Of a stretch of DNA of 64,000 nt, positions 36,192 through 43,837 are shown in pieces. The position numbers were made by a program, and so were the translations under genes. Each line of letters opens with the position of its first letter. Positions within the stretch are counted from its first letter, which is position 1. This DNA comes from Taibaiella chishuiensis (GTDB lineage Bacteria; Bacteroidota; Bacteroidia; Chitinophagales; Chitinophagaceae). Below the pieces are notes generated by a model, which worked only from the letters and a program-made list of their open reading frames with translations, ran no database searches and was not told the DNA's origin. Location of the stretch: positions 124,001 through 188,000 of the forward strand of contig NZ_PYGD01000004.1 of NCBI RefSeq assembly GCF_003014535.1, in the 5' to 3' direction.

Positions 36192-37490
36192 TTACTCTTC
36201 GATATCGTATTCTTTTATTTTGCGGTACAGCGTACGCTCCGATATGCCCAGCTCATGCGCGGCATCTTTACGTTTGCCTTTATGCTTCTGCAATGCCTTT
36301 ACAATAAATTCTTTTTCGCGGTCGATCAGTGACAAGGATTCTTCCACTTCTTCATGGTGGTTGACCACATCACCCGGCTGGTGGATCACAAAGGGGGCGG
36401 GGGCTTTAGGCTCCGCCGCATTGTTGTAATTGGTAATGGCCGGGGTATTGAAGGTATTGTCGGGTATCTTGTTTTCGTAGGTCGGCAGCAGGTGTTCGCC
36501 GCTTATTGGTGCGGGGTTGCTGAAGCCCTGGTGATGCGCCAGTTCGAAGATCATTTTCTTGACATCGTTCATGTCCTTCTTCAGATCGAAGAACAGCTTA
36601 TAGAGGATCTCCCGCTCTGTGGTGCTGCTACCGCCGCTTTCAGCGCTACCGGCGCCTACCGAGGGTACATGTCCGGGTACAAGCGCAGGCATACGGCTGG
36701 TGCCGGTATCGCGGTTGGGCAGGAAGTTGCTCAGCTGTTCGGCCGTAATGGTTTTGTCTTTGGCCAGCACGGATATCTGTTCGGCGATGTTTTTCAGTTC
36801 GCGTACATTGCCCGGCCAGCCATAACTCATCAGCATCTGCCTGGCTGCTTCGTCGAGCTGTATCGGCGGACTTTTATAACGCTCCGCGAAATCGCCGGAG
36901 AATTTGCGGAACAGCATCGGGATATCTTCGCGGCGCTCGCGCAGGGCGGGCACCCGTATCGGTACCGTATTGAGCCTGTAGTAAAGATCCTCGCGGAATT
37001 TGCCCTGCTGGGTCAGCGTCAGCAGGTCCTTGTTGGTGGCTGCAATAACGCGTACATTAGTCTTTAGTACCTTGGAGGAGCCTACTCGGATAAATTCGCC
37101 GGTTTCCAGTACACGCAACAGCCGTGCCTGGGTGCCAATGGGCATTTCACCGATCTCGTCGAGGAATATGGTACCGCCGCTTACCGTTTCGAAGTAACCT
37201 TTACGCTGGTCGCTGGCGCTGGTAAAGGAACCCTTTTCATGACCGAACAGTTCGGAGTCGATCGTGCCTTCGGGTATGGCGCCGCAGTTGACGGCGATAA
37301 AAGGATTATGCCTGCGGGAAGAAAGGTTATGAATGATCTGGGAAAATACTTCTTTACCTACACCGCTCTCGCCGAATATCAATACGCTCAGGTCTGTATT
37401 GGCTACCTGCTCCGCTACCTGCAGCGCATAGTTCAACTGCGGGTCGTTGCCGATAATGCCAAACCTGTTTTTTATGCTTTGTACATCCAT
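36192..37490 (-). CDS. Sigma-54-dependent transcriptional activator (AAA+ / Fis-type HTH), no receiver domain
   Basis: 432-residue bacterial enhancer-binding protein starting directly with the AAA+ domain. Walker A GESGVGKE at 40-47, the sigma-54 contact loop at 87-92 reading GSFTSA instead of canonical GAFTGA, and Walker B TIFLDEIGE near 107. A Ser/Thr/Pro-rich linker (about 250-375) leads to a Fis-type helix-turn-helix, KRKDAAHELGISERTLYRKI. With no N-terminal sensor domain, activity may be set by expression or a partner. It lies last in a unit with miaB and DUF1361; a miaB-linked copy is common in this phylum. Confidence 0.93.
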   Translation of the reverse strand: MDVQSIKNRFGIIGNDPQLNYALQVAEQVANTDLSVLIFGESGVGKEVFSQIIHNLSSRRHNPFIAVNCGAIPEGTIDSELFGHEKGSFTSASDQRKGYFETVSGGTIFLDEIGEMPIGTQARLLRVLETGEFIRVGSSKVLKTNVRVIAATNKDLLTLTQQGKFREDLYYRLNTVPIRVPALRERREDIPMLFRKFSGDFAERYKSPPIQLDEAARQMLMSYGWPGNVRELKNIAEQISVLAKDKTITAEQLSNFLPNRDTGTSRMPALVPGHVPSVGAGSAESGGSSTTEREILYKLFFDLKKDMNDVKKMIFELAHHQGFSNPAPISGEHLLPTYENKIPDNTFNTPAITNYNNAAEPKAPAPFVIHQPGDVVNHHEEVEESLSLIDREKEFIVKALQKHKGKRKDAAHELGISERTLYRKIKEYDIEE

Positions 37491-37551
37491 GGATTCAAGT
37501 TAAGTTGGGAACGGCTTTCCGGGCAGGACTGCCGTATCGTTTTTCGAAAAA

Positions 37552-38217
37552 TTAAAAAGGCCTGCTCCGTATCATTTTAAAGGAGTAGAACATGACATTC
37601 AGCAAAAGACCCATGAAAAAAGTCATGCCCCAGGTTCTGGGATGATGGACCGGGTCGGTAAAACGGTTGCTGATATCCGTAAGCAGCGCAAGCGGCTGCT
37701 GTATGATGTCCCAGCTATTCCAGCGGAGATAACGGCCCAGGTAAATGCCAAAGCCGGATAGAAAAAGAAGGATTACCGGTAGAATGGCCGCCTTTTTAGC
37801 CGGCAGGAAACGCTGCAGTACCGACTGCACATCGATCAGGCTGAAAAAGCCGAACAGGAGCCCCGTCCAGGCATAAGAAAGGATCAGGGTAAGATCGAAC
37901 CAGATCGGCACTTCCGATTGCCGCCTGAGGTGAAACAGGTCGGTAAGGATATAAGGCGCATTGGGGAAAAAGGCCAGCCATAACAGTACGAAACCGGCCA
38001 TTAATCCTTTATGCTGTTGTGCCTCCGGCTTCAGACGGATCAATATACCGGTAAGCCAGGGTATGAATGCCAGGAACAGGTTCCAGTTCAGGAACAGGAA
38101 CATCTTGCTACCGGTATACACACACCGGAAAATGGATAACGCTAAACAGAGCAGACTCAGGGAAAGCAGGAAGATGATCTCTTTACTCCTGCCGCTTTTT
38201 TGAATTAGGCCGGTCAT
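37552..38217 (-). CDS. DUF1361-domain integral membrane protein
   Basis: 221 residues with about six hydrophobic transmembrane segments. The family signature FFPNAPYILTDLFHL is at about residues 83-97, followed by VPIWFDLTLILSYAWTG. Function unknown. It sits between miaB (78-base gap) and the sigma-54 activator (61-base gap), all on the minus strand. Confidence 0.9.
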   Translation of the reverse strand: MTGLIQKSGRSKEIIFLLSLSLLCLALSIFRCVYTGSKMFLFLNWNLFLAFIPWLTGILIRLKPEAQQHKGLMAGFVLLWLAFFPNAPYILTDLFHLRRQSEVPIWFDLTLILSYAWTGLLFGFFSLIDVQSVLQRFLPAKKAAILPVILLFLSGFGIYLGRYLRWNSWDIIQQPLALLTDISNRFTDPVHHPRTWGMTFFMGLLLNVMFYSFKMIRSRPF

Positions 38218-38294
38218 AGTAATGCGTTTCTTGATTCTGGAAAATTATTCAATCTGGTCCTGCCTCATCTGTAAGGTAGCGCCGGTAATCAGGA

Positions 38295-39725
38295 TCAGTG
38301 CTGGTTACCGGGTACGATGGTACCGATCAGTGTACCGGATGTCGCTTTATGTACTTTAACCTGTACATAATCGCCTTTCTTCAGGTTATAGTTTTCCTTG
38401 GGGAATACAATGACCTTGCCATGCGTGTTCCGGCCGCTCCAGTCGTCGGCGCTGCGCCGGCTGTCGGCTTCGATCAGCACTTCAAAAGTTTTTCCTACTT
38501 CCTGTTCGAAGAGCTGCGCCGAAAGCTCACGTTGCAGGTCGATGATCTCTGTCAGGCGGCGTTTCTTCACCTCCTCGGGTACATCGTCTGCATAACGGCG
38601 CTGGGCCAGTGTTCCGGGCCTTTCGCTATAGGCGTACATATACGACAACTCGTATTTGCTGTAGGCCATAACGCTCAGGGTTTCCTGGTGATCTTCTTCC
38701 GTTTCGGTACAGAAGCCGGAAATAACATCGCTGGATATGGCACAGCCGGGAATGATTTCGCGGATGCGGTCTACTTTTTTGATATACCATTCGCGGGTGT
38801 AGGTACGGTTCATCAGCTGTAAGATGCGCGTAGAGCCGCTTTGCACCGGCAGGTGAATGTATTTGCAGATGTTGTCGTACTTCGCCATCGTGTGCAATAC
38901 ATCGTCGGTAATATCTTTAGGATGCGAGGTGCTGAAACGTATGCGGAGCAAAGGACTTACCTGTGCTACCATTTCGAGCAGGTTGGCAAAGGTGGTTACG
39001 TCTTCGCTGCCGCTGGTGGTATGATAATAGCTATCCACGTTCTGACCCAGCAGGGTTACTTCGCGGTAGCCGCGGTCAAACAGGTCCTGGGCTTCGCGCA
39101 GGATAGACTGCGGGTCACGGCTGCGTTCGCGGCCGCGGGTAAAGGGCACTACGCAAAAGGTGCACATGTTGTTGCAACCGCGCATAATGCTGATAAAAGA
39201 GCTAACGCCATTGGTATCCAGCCTTACCGGCGCAATGTCCGAATAGGTTTCTTCACGGCTCAGCAACACATTCACGGCTTTTTGTCCGCCTTCGGCTTCG
39301 GCAATGAGACCGGGCAGGCTACGATAGGCATCAGGGCCGATCACCATATCTACTAGTTGTTCTTCCTCCAGCAGCTTGGCTTTCAGGCGTTCGGCCATAC
39401 AGCCCAGTACGCCGATCAGCAGGCTGGGGCGTTCTTTCTTATAGGAACGGAATATGTTCAGGCGTTTACGTACGGTCTGCTCCGCTTTTTCACGGATAGA
39501 GCAGGTATTGAGCAGGATCAGGTTGGCCTCTTCGAGGAAGGTAGTGGCGCCAAAGCCTTCTTCCTGCAGGATAGAAGCTACGATCTCGCTGTCGTTGAAG
39601 TTCATCGAACAACCGTAACTTTCAATATAGAATTTTTTAGAATATTTATTGGGGTCATTCGCAAATGGTGCATAGGCCTCACCCTGGCGCTCTTCCACCA
39701 CCGTTTTGGTCTCCAGTTCTAACAT
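38295..39725 (-). CDS. miaB: tRNA-2-methylthio-N6-dimethylallyladenosine synthase
   Basis: 476-residue radical-SAM methylthiotransferase that adds the methylthio group to i6A37 of tRNAs reading UNN codons. The N-terminal UPF0004 domain carries the three cysteines of the auxiliary cluster ([21 protein letters not shown]); the radical-SAM CxxxCxxC is [19 protein letters not shown] near residue 185; a TRAM domain closes the protein. Start ATG at 39725 with a consensus -7 box 19 bases upstream. First gene of miaB-DUF1361-sigma-54 activator. Confidence 0.96.
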   Translation of the reverse strand: MLELETKTVVEERQGEAYAPFANDPNKYSKKFYIESYGCSMNFNDSEIVASILQEEGFGATTFLEEANLILLNTCSIREKAEQTVRKRLNIFRSYKKERPSLLIGVLGCMAERLKAKLLEEEQLVDMVIGPDAYRSLPGLIAEAEGGQKAVNVLLSREETYSDIAPVRLDTNGVSSFISIMRGCNNMCTFCVVPFTRGRERSRDPQSILREAQDLFDRGYREVTLLGQNVDSYYHTTSGSEDVTTFANLLEMVAQVSPLLRIRFSTSHPKDITDDVLHTMAKYDNICKYIHLPVQSGSTRILQLMNRTYTREWYIKKVDRIREIIPGCAISSDVISGFCTETEEDHQETLSVMAYSKYELSYMYAYSERPGTLAQRRYADDVPEEVKKRRLTEIIDLQRELSAQLFEQEVGKTFEVLIEADSRRSADDWSGRNTHGKVIVFPKENYNLKKGDYVQVKVHKATSGTLIGTIVPGNQH

Positions 39726-39743
39726 ACCGTCAATTTAAGGAAG

Positions 39744-39751
39744 CAAAGTTA
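39744..39751 (-). promoter_or_regulatory. -7 box of the miaB operon
   Basis: TAACTTTG on the minus strand, 19 bases before the ATG. Confidence 0.5.
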
Positions 39752-39796
39752 AGGAAATAGACTGTCAAAATTGCAGGTTTTATAGGGGGAGCGGTA

Positions 39797-39900
39797 ATTT
39801 TTGAGTGTTGAATTTTGAGTTTTGAGATATGAGATGTTAGATATTAGATGTTAGATATTAGATTTGAGATTTGAGATGTTAGATATTAGATTTGAGATTT
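39797..39900. repeat. Simple-repeat tract of GATGTTAGATATTA type
   Basis: Interwoven short repeats TTTTGAGTTTTGAG, GATGTTAGATATTA and GATTTGAGATTTGAG. Same family, opposite orientation, as the tract at 24780-24835. Confidence 0.75.
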
Positions 39901-39914
39901 TAGAAGGAGTCCAT

Positions 39915-40450
39915 TGTCATCCTGAGCGTAGTAGGTAATTTTGAATGTTGAGTTTTGAATTTTGAATTGTTGAAGTGTTCATTGTCATCCTGAGCATCGC
40001 GAAGGATCTTACCGGAGGGAGTAGGCGTGCAAATAAGCCTGAAGCAATTACCATAAGCCCATTGTCATCCTAAGCGCAATTGCCGGGAGTATAAGCTGGA
40101 ATACGCCCCTGGCATCCAGCAAGCGCCTGTTGTCATCCTGAGCGCGGCGAAGGATCTTACCGGAGGGAGTAGGTGTGCAGATAAGCCTGAAGCAATTACC
40201 ATAAGCGTATTGTCATCCTGAGCGCAATTAATGGGAGTATAAGCTGGAATACGGCCTAAGTCCCTGCAGAGTCCTCTGTCATCCTGAGCGCAGCGAAGGA
40301 TCTTAATGGAGGGAGTAGGCGTGCAGATAAGCCTGAAGCAATCTCTATAAGCGTATTGTCATCCTGAGCGCAATTAATGGGAGTATAAGCCGGAATACGC
40401 GCTAAGTATCCAGCAGAGTCCTCTGTCATCCTGAGCGCAGCGAAGGATCT
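39915..40450. repeat. Higher-order tandem array of TGTCATCCTGAGCG repeats
   Basis: Eight starts of TGTCATCCTGAGCG (some with one or two changes) at 39915, 39983, 40063, 40131, 40211, 40277, 40357 and 40424. Spacings are 68, 80, 68, 80, 66, 80 and 67. The 80-base unit continues GCAGCGAAGGATCTTA and then a conserved GGAGGGAGTAGG and GATAAGCCTGAAGCAAT; the ~67-base unit continues GCAATTAATGGGAGTATAAG and GGAATACG. So a dimer of about 147 bp is repeated roughly 3.5 times, and the first element is diverged. No gene lies within. Confidence 0.9.
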
Positions 40451-40513
40451 TAACGGAGGGAGTCTATGTGCAAGTTAGCCTGCGATCAGCAAAGCCAGCT
40501 AACTGATGAACTG

Positions 40514-40528
40514 CTTCGCTGCGCTCAG
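40514..40528. repeat. Inverted copy of the repeat core
   Basis: CTTCGCTGCGCTCAG is the exact reverse complement of CTGAGCGCAGCGAAG at 40431-40445 in the last direct copy, so a 15-bp stem with a 68-base loop can form. Confidence 0.75.
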
Positions 40529-40547
40529 CAGGACATCCTCCCCCCAA

Positions 40548-40630
40548 CACTAACTACCCACTACCCAATACTCATTACCCAATACTCATTACCCAATACT
40601 CATTACCCAATACTCACCACCCAATACTCA
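40548..40630. repeat. 14-bp tandem repeat ACTCATTACCCAAT
   Basis: Units start at 40570, 40584, 40598 and 40612 (last with CACC for CATT), preceded by degenerate CACTAACTACCC units. It ends just before the mltG promoter. Confidence 0.85.
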
Positions 40631-40641
40631 ATCCTTCGCCT

Positions 40642-40649
40642 TATCTTTG
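40642..40649 (+). promoter_or_regulatory. -7 box of mltG
   Basis: TATCTTTG, exact TAnnTTTG match, 29 bases before the ATG at 40678. Confidence 0.55.
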
Positions 40650-40677
40650 TCGCCTGAATTAAAAGAAGGCATTAAAA

Positions 40678-41727
40678 ATGGCCAGAAGAAAGAAAAAAAA
40701 CAAAAATTCCGGGCGGTACATGGCTTTGTTGCTGGCCGTTCTCCTCGTTCTGGGCGGTTATTTCGGGTATTATTATTACAAGAAATGGTTTGCACCTAAC
40801 GTAAAAGAGACCGGTAAACTTTATATCCCTACCAATGCCAGCTACAACCAGGTGCTCGACTCGATCCGTCCCCTGCTGAACGACCCGGAAAGCTTTGACT
40901 GGCTGGCCCGGCAGAAGAAATATAACAGCCGGATCAGACCCGGGCGTTATAGCATCAAAAAGGGGGAAAGTAATAATGAATTGGTGAATAAACTACGCAT
41001 TGGCGACCAGGACGAGATCTCGATCCGCATTGGTAACTATGCCAGCATTTATGAACTGGCGGGAAAAGTAGGACCTTTCCTCGAAACCGACTCCGCCGGA
41101 CTGGTAGCGGCGATTACAACCGCCGATTTTACCCGGGGTTATGATACGGCCAATATGCTCGTTTTTTTCTTTCCCGAAACGTATAACTTCCATTGGAATA
41201 CCAGTGGCGCCGCCTTTGTAAAACGTATGAAAAGCCAGTACGATAAATACTGGACGGAAGAACGGCAGCAACTGGCCCGCGACCGTAATATGAATCCCAT
41301 GCAGGTAACGACCCTGGCATCGATCGTACAACTGGAATCGGCTATGCCGGACGAGCAGCCCCGCGTGGCGGGTTTGTACCTGAACCGCCTGAAAGTAGGT
41401 ATGAAACTAGACGCCGATCCGACCGTGATTTTCGCGATGAAAAAAGCGGAAGGCTTTACGCGTAAGATCAACCGGGTTTATTATAAAAACCTTGCGATAG
41501 AATCGCCTTACAATACGTACCGGTATAAAGGACTGCCCCCCGGCCCGATCTGTATGCCTAATGCATCTGCCCTGGAAGCCGTACTGCACCCGGCCGAACA
41601 TAAATTTATCTATTTCGTGGCCGACGCCACCCGCCCGGGTTACCACGTCTATGCAGCTACCCTGCAGGAGCAGGAGGTAAATGCCAACAAATACCGGGAA
41701 TGGCAGAATGCCCATAATGTAAAATAA
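40678..41727 (+). CDS. mltG: Endolytic murein transglycosylase MltG (YceG-like)
   Basis: 349-residue inner-membrane enzyme that cleaves nascent glycan strands and helps end their polymerisation. Short Arg/Lys-rich cytosolic head, one transmembrane helix (ALLLAVLLVLGGYFGYYYY), then LysM-like and YceG catalytic domains. The core segment reads LASIVQLESAMPDEQPRVAGL then LYLNRLKVGMKLDADPTVIF near residues 218-252; the family usually has IVEKET here, so one of the two glutamates is replaced by Gln. GLPPGPICMPNASALEAVL near the C terminus is typical. Confidence 0.93.
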   Translation: MARRKKKNKNSGRYMALLLAVLLVLGGYFGYYYYKKWFAPNVKETGKLYIPTNASYNQVLDSIRPLLNDPESFDWLARQKKYNSRIRPGRYSIKKGESNNELVNKLRIGDQDEISIRIGNYASIYELAGKVGPFLETDSAGLVAAITTADFTRGYDTANMLVFFFPETYNFHWNTSGAAFVKRMKSQYDKYWTEERQQLARDRNMNPMQVTTLASIVQLESAMPDEQPRVAGLYLNRLKVGMKLDADPTVIFAMKKAEGFTRKINRVYYKNLAIESPYNTYRYKGLPPGPICMPNASALEAVLHPAEHKFIYFVADATRPGYHVYAATLQEQEVNANKYREWQNAHNVK

Positions 41728-41732
41728 CCCCG

Positions 41733-41757
41733 CCGGGAAAGCGCCGCGCTTTCCCGG
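41733..41757 (+). terminator. Hairpin after mltG
   Basis: 11-bp stem CCGGGAAAGCG / CGCTTTCCCGG with a 3-base loop but no T run, so possibly a weak terminator or mRNA-stabilising hairpin before the next gene. Confidence 0.4.
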
Positions 41758-41774
41758 TCCTGATCTGATCCGCC

Positions 41775-43250
41775 ATGAGTAAAACCTATACTAAAAGAGA
41801 GTTCCTGCGTATACTGGGCCTGGGCCTTGTTTTTATGCCCCTGGTCGGTTGCTTCGACAGCAAGAGTAGCGATGCGAAAGAATCCGGTCACACCGGAGGC
41901 GACGATACGGCAAAGGCCGGTGACGACCCGGAAGAACTGAAGATAACAGACCAGGACATGATCCTGCTGAGCCGTAATGATGCCGCTTACGAGCGTTATA
42001 ACATGGCGTTCAATAAGCGGATCCAGCATTTGCCGAAATACATCGCGGTATGCAAGACCGAAAAGGGCGTGCAATACGCTGTGCGTAAAGCGGCCAAAGA
42101 AAACCTGAAGGTAGCGGTTAAGAGCGGCGGGCATAGCTTTGAAGGCTTCTCCTCCAACGACGGGGGGATGGTGATTAACCTGTCGCAGATGAAAAAAATA
42201 AAATGGCTTGGCAACGATGAAGTGGAGGTGGAACCCGGTTGTATCCTGCAGGAAATACAGGATGCCTTCTTCCCGAAAAAGAAACTGTTACCGGCAGGCT
42301 CCTGTGGTACGGTGGGTATCGGCGGACTGACGCTGGGCGGAGGTTACGGCTTTTTCAGCCGTAAGTATGGCCTTACCTGCGATAGCCTGCTGCAGTTGCG
42401 TATGGTAGACGGGGCGGGCAATGTGATCCGTTCGGAAGATGATCCTAATCTCCTCTGGGCCTGTAAAGGCGGAGGTAACGGTAACTTCGGCGTGGTGACT
42501 TCGTTCCGCTTCAAGGCGCATGATATGCCGCCCTTGTTCGATAGTTATGTATTGAAGTTCCGTAACATGACGGCCGAACGTTTTGAAAGCACGCTCAGCG
42601 CATGGTTCGAGGTAAGCGGGCAGTTGCCGCTGGAGGCCTTTGCGGCGTATGTATTGAACGGTAATACGCTTACGGTACTGATTACAACGTATAAAAGCTA
42701 CCCCGATTTTGCACAGAAGATCGCGCCCATCACTGCGCTTGCCGATAGCACGAAACCTACGCTGAACGCACCATTACCGCAGGCTATGCGCCGCTACTAC
42801 GGCCGTAAGGGGCCTATCTATTTCAAGAATGCTTCCGCCGGCCTGTATAAAGACAAGGACGATATACTACAGGTAAAAGAAGAATTGTTTAAACTGGTTA
42901 CGACGTACAAAGGCATCGTATTCCAGGTCAACACGCTGGGGGGCAATATCAACGAAAGGGAGTTTGAAAAGCAATCCTGTTACCCGCACCGCAGCCTGCC
43001 TTACCTGGGCGAGTTGCAGGCCTACTGGGATAATGCCAGCCAGGAAGGTGCGCTGGTAAAGGCTTTTGAAGAGATACAAACTTTGTTCCGCAACGGCGGT
43101 ATCCGGGCGCATTACCGCAATTACCCCGATATCAATTTTAAAGACTGGGAGACCCAGTACTACGGCGATAACTATGTAAAACTGCAAACTGTAAAACGCA
43201 AATACGATAAGGACGACCTGTTCCATTATCCGCAGAGTGTCCGGGTATAA
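41775..43250 (+). CDS. FAD-linked oxidase (BBE-type) lipoprotein
   Basis: 491-residue flavoprotein of the berberine-bridge-enzyme-like group. The N terminus (KREFLRILGLG, then LVGC with C26) looks like a lipoprotein signal. The FAD-binding PCMH domain has KSGGHSFEGF with H120 and PAGSCGTVGIGG with C177; in this group such a His/Cys pair can hold FAD by two covalent bonds. The C-terminal BBE segment has NYPDINFKDWETQYYG and ends KRKYDKDDLFHYPQSV. Family members oxidise sugars, alkaloids or polyketides; the substrate here is unknown. It is 47 bases after mltG and abuts the stop of the converging YdeI gene. Confidence 0.88.
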   Translation: MSKTYTKREFLRILGLGLVFMPLVGCFDSKSSDAKESGHTGGDDTAKAGDDPEELKITDQDMILLSRNDAAYERYNMAFNKRIQHLPKYIAVCKTEKGVQYAVRKAAKENLKVAVKSGGHSFEGFSSNDGGMVINLSQMKKIKWLGNDEVEVEPGCILQEIQDAFFPKKKLLPAGSCGTVGIGGLTLGGGYGFFSRKYGLTCDSLLQLRMVDGAGNVIRSEDDPNLLWACKGGGNGNFGVVTSFRFKAHDMPPLFDSYVLKFRNMTAERFESTLSAWFEVSGQLPLEAFAAYVLNGNTLTVLITTYKSYPDFAQKIAPITALADSTKPTLNAPLPQAMRRYYGRKGPIYFKNASAGLYKDKDDILQVKEELFKLVTTYKGIVFQVNTLGGNINEREFEKQSCYPHRSLPYLGELQAYWDNASQEGALVKAFEEIQTLFRNGGIRAHYRNYPDINFKDWETQYYGDNYVKLQTVKRKYDKDDLFHYPQSVRV

Positions 43251-43763
43251 CTAGCTTTCCTTTTTGGCCTGCTGTTCGCGGATCATAGGGCCGTATTCCA
43301 TTTTGCGCGACAAGGCCGAGACACAGATGGCCAGGCGTTTGGCCCTGGTCGGTTCGGTCTTGGCGCTCTCCACCCATTTGCTGAAATACCGTTGGTGCGA
43401 GGGCGCCAGCGATTGGAAGTAGGCCAGGGCCCCGGGTTCGTCTTCCAGGCATTCCAGCAGCTCGGGCACGATCTCCTGCGGACTGTCATCCTGTTGCAGC
43501 GCTACCTTCAGCGAGGCGCCTTTTCTTTTACCGATGCCTTTGCGCATGCCCGCATTCAGGGCCATTAAAAAGCTGCCGTCGCCCATAGGTTGTACTGCGA
43601 TGCTCCGGATCGCAAACTGGTCCAGCTTGCCCTTTACGCGAAAGGTTTTCCGGTTGCCGGGATACAACTCCTGCGCGATGTCTGCGGGAACAATAATATA
43701 GGTCCAGCCGGTCTTGTCGCCTTGTTCGTCGAACTGGTGTATGGTAGCGGTAAATGTAGTCAT
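43251..43763 (-). CDS. YdeI/OmpD-associated family protein with DUF1905
   Basis: 170 residues from the ATG at 43763, chosen because a -7 box lies upstream at 43805-43812 and longer frames lack conservation. The N-terminal DUF1905 half (GWTYIIVPADIAQELYPG, FRVKGKLDQFAI) precedes the YdeI-like half with PELLECLEDEPGALAYFQSL, HQRYFSKWVESAKTEPTRAKR. Cytosolic; function unknown. Its stop codon is immediately adjacent to the stop of the converging oxidase gene, with zero bases between. Confidence 0.9.
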   Translation of the reverse strand: MTTFTATIHQFDEQGDKTGWTYIIVPADIAQELYPGNRKTFRVKGKLDQFAIRSIAVQPMGDGSFLMALNAGMRKGIGKRKGASLKVALQQDDSPQEIVPELLECLEDEPGALAYFQSLAPSHQRYFSKWVESAKTEPTRAKRLAICVSALSRKMEYGPMIREQQAKKES

Positions 43764-43804
43764 GGGCTTTGTTTTTAGGCCGGCGCTGTAAAGGCCGGTC
43801 CCTG

Positions 43805-43812
43805 CAAATTTA
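43805..43812 (-). promoter_or_regulatory. -7 box of the YdeI-family gene
   Basis: TAAATTTG on the minus strand, 42 bases before the ATG at 43763. Confidence 0.4.
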
Positions 43813-43837
43813 AACCTTACCGGCATACCCGCCCTGC

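Noticed and set aside
39915-40450. Possible CRISPR array
   Set aside because: Spacings alternate 80/67 and the intervening DNA is itself repeated rather than unique; no cas genes nearby.
40466-40657. 63-codon open frame across the 14-bp repeats
   Set aside because: Translation consists mainly of the tandem repeat; no support as a gene.
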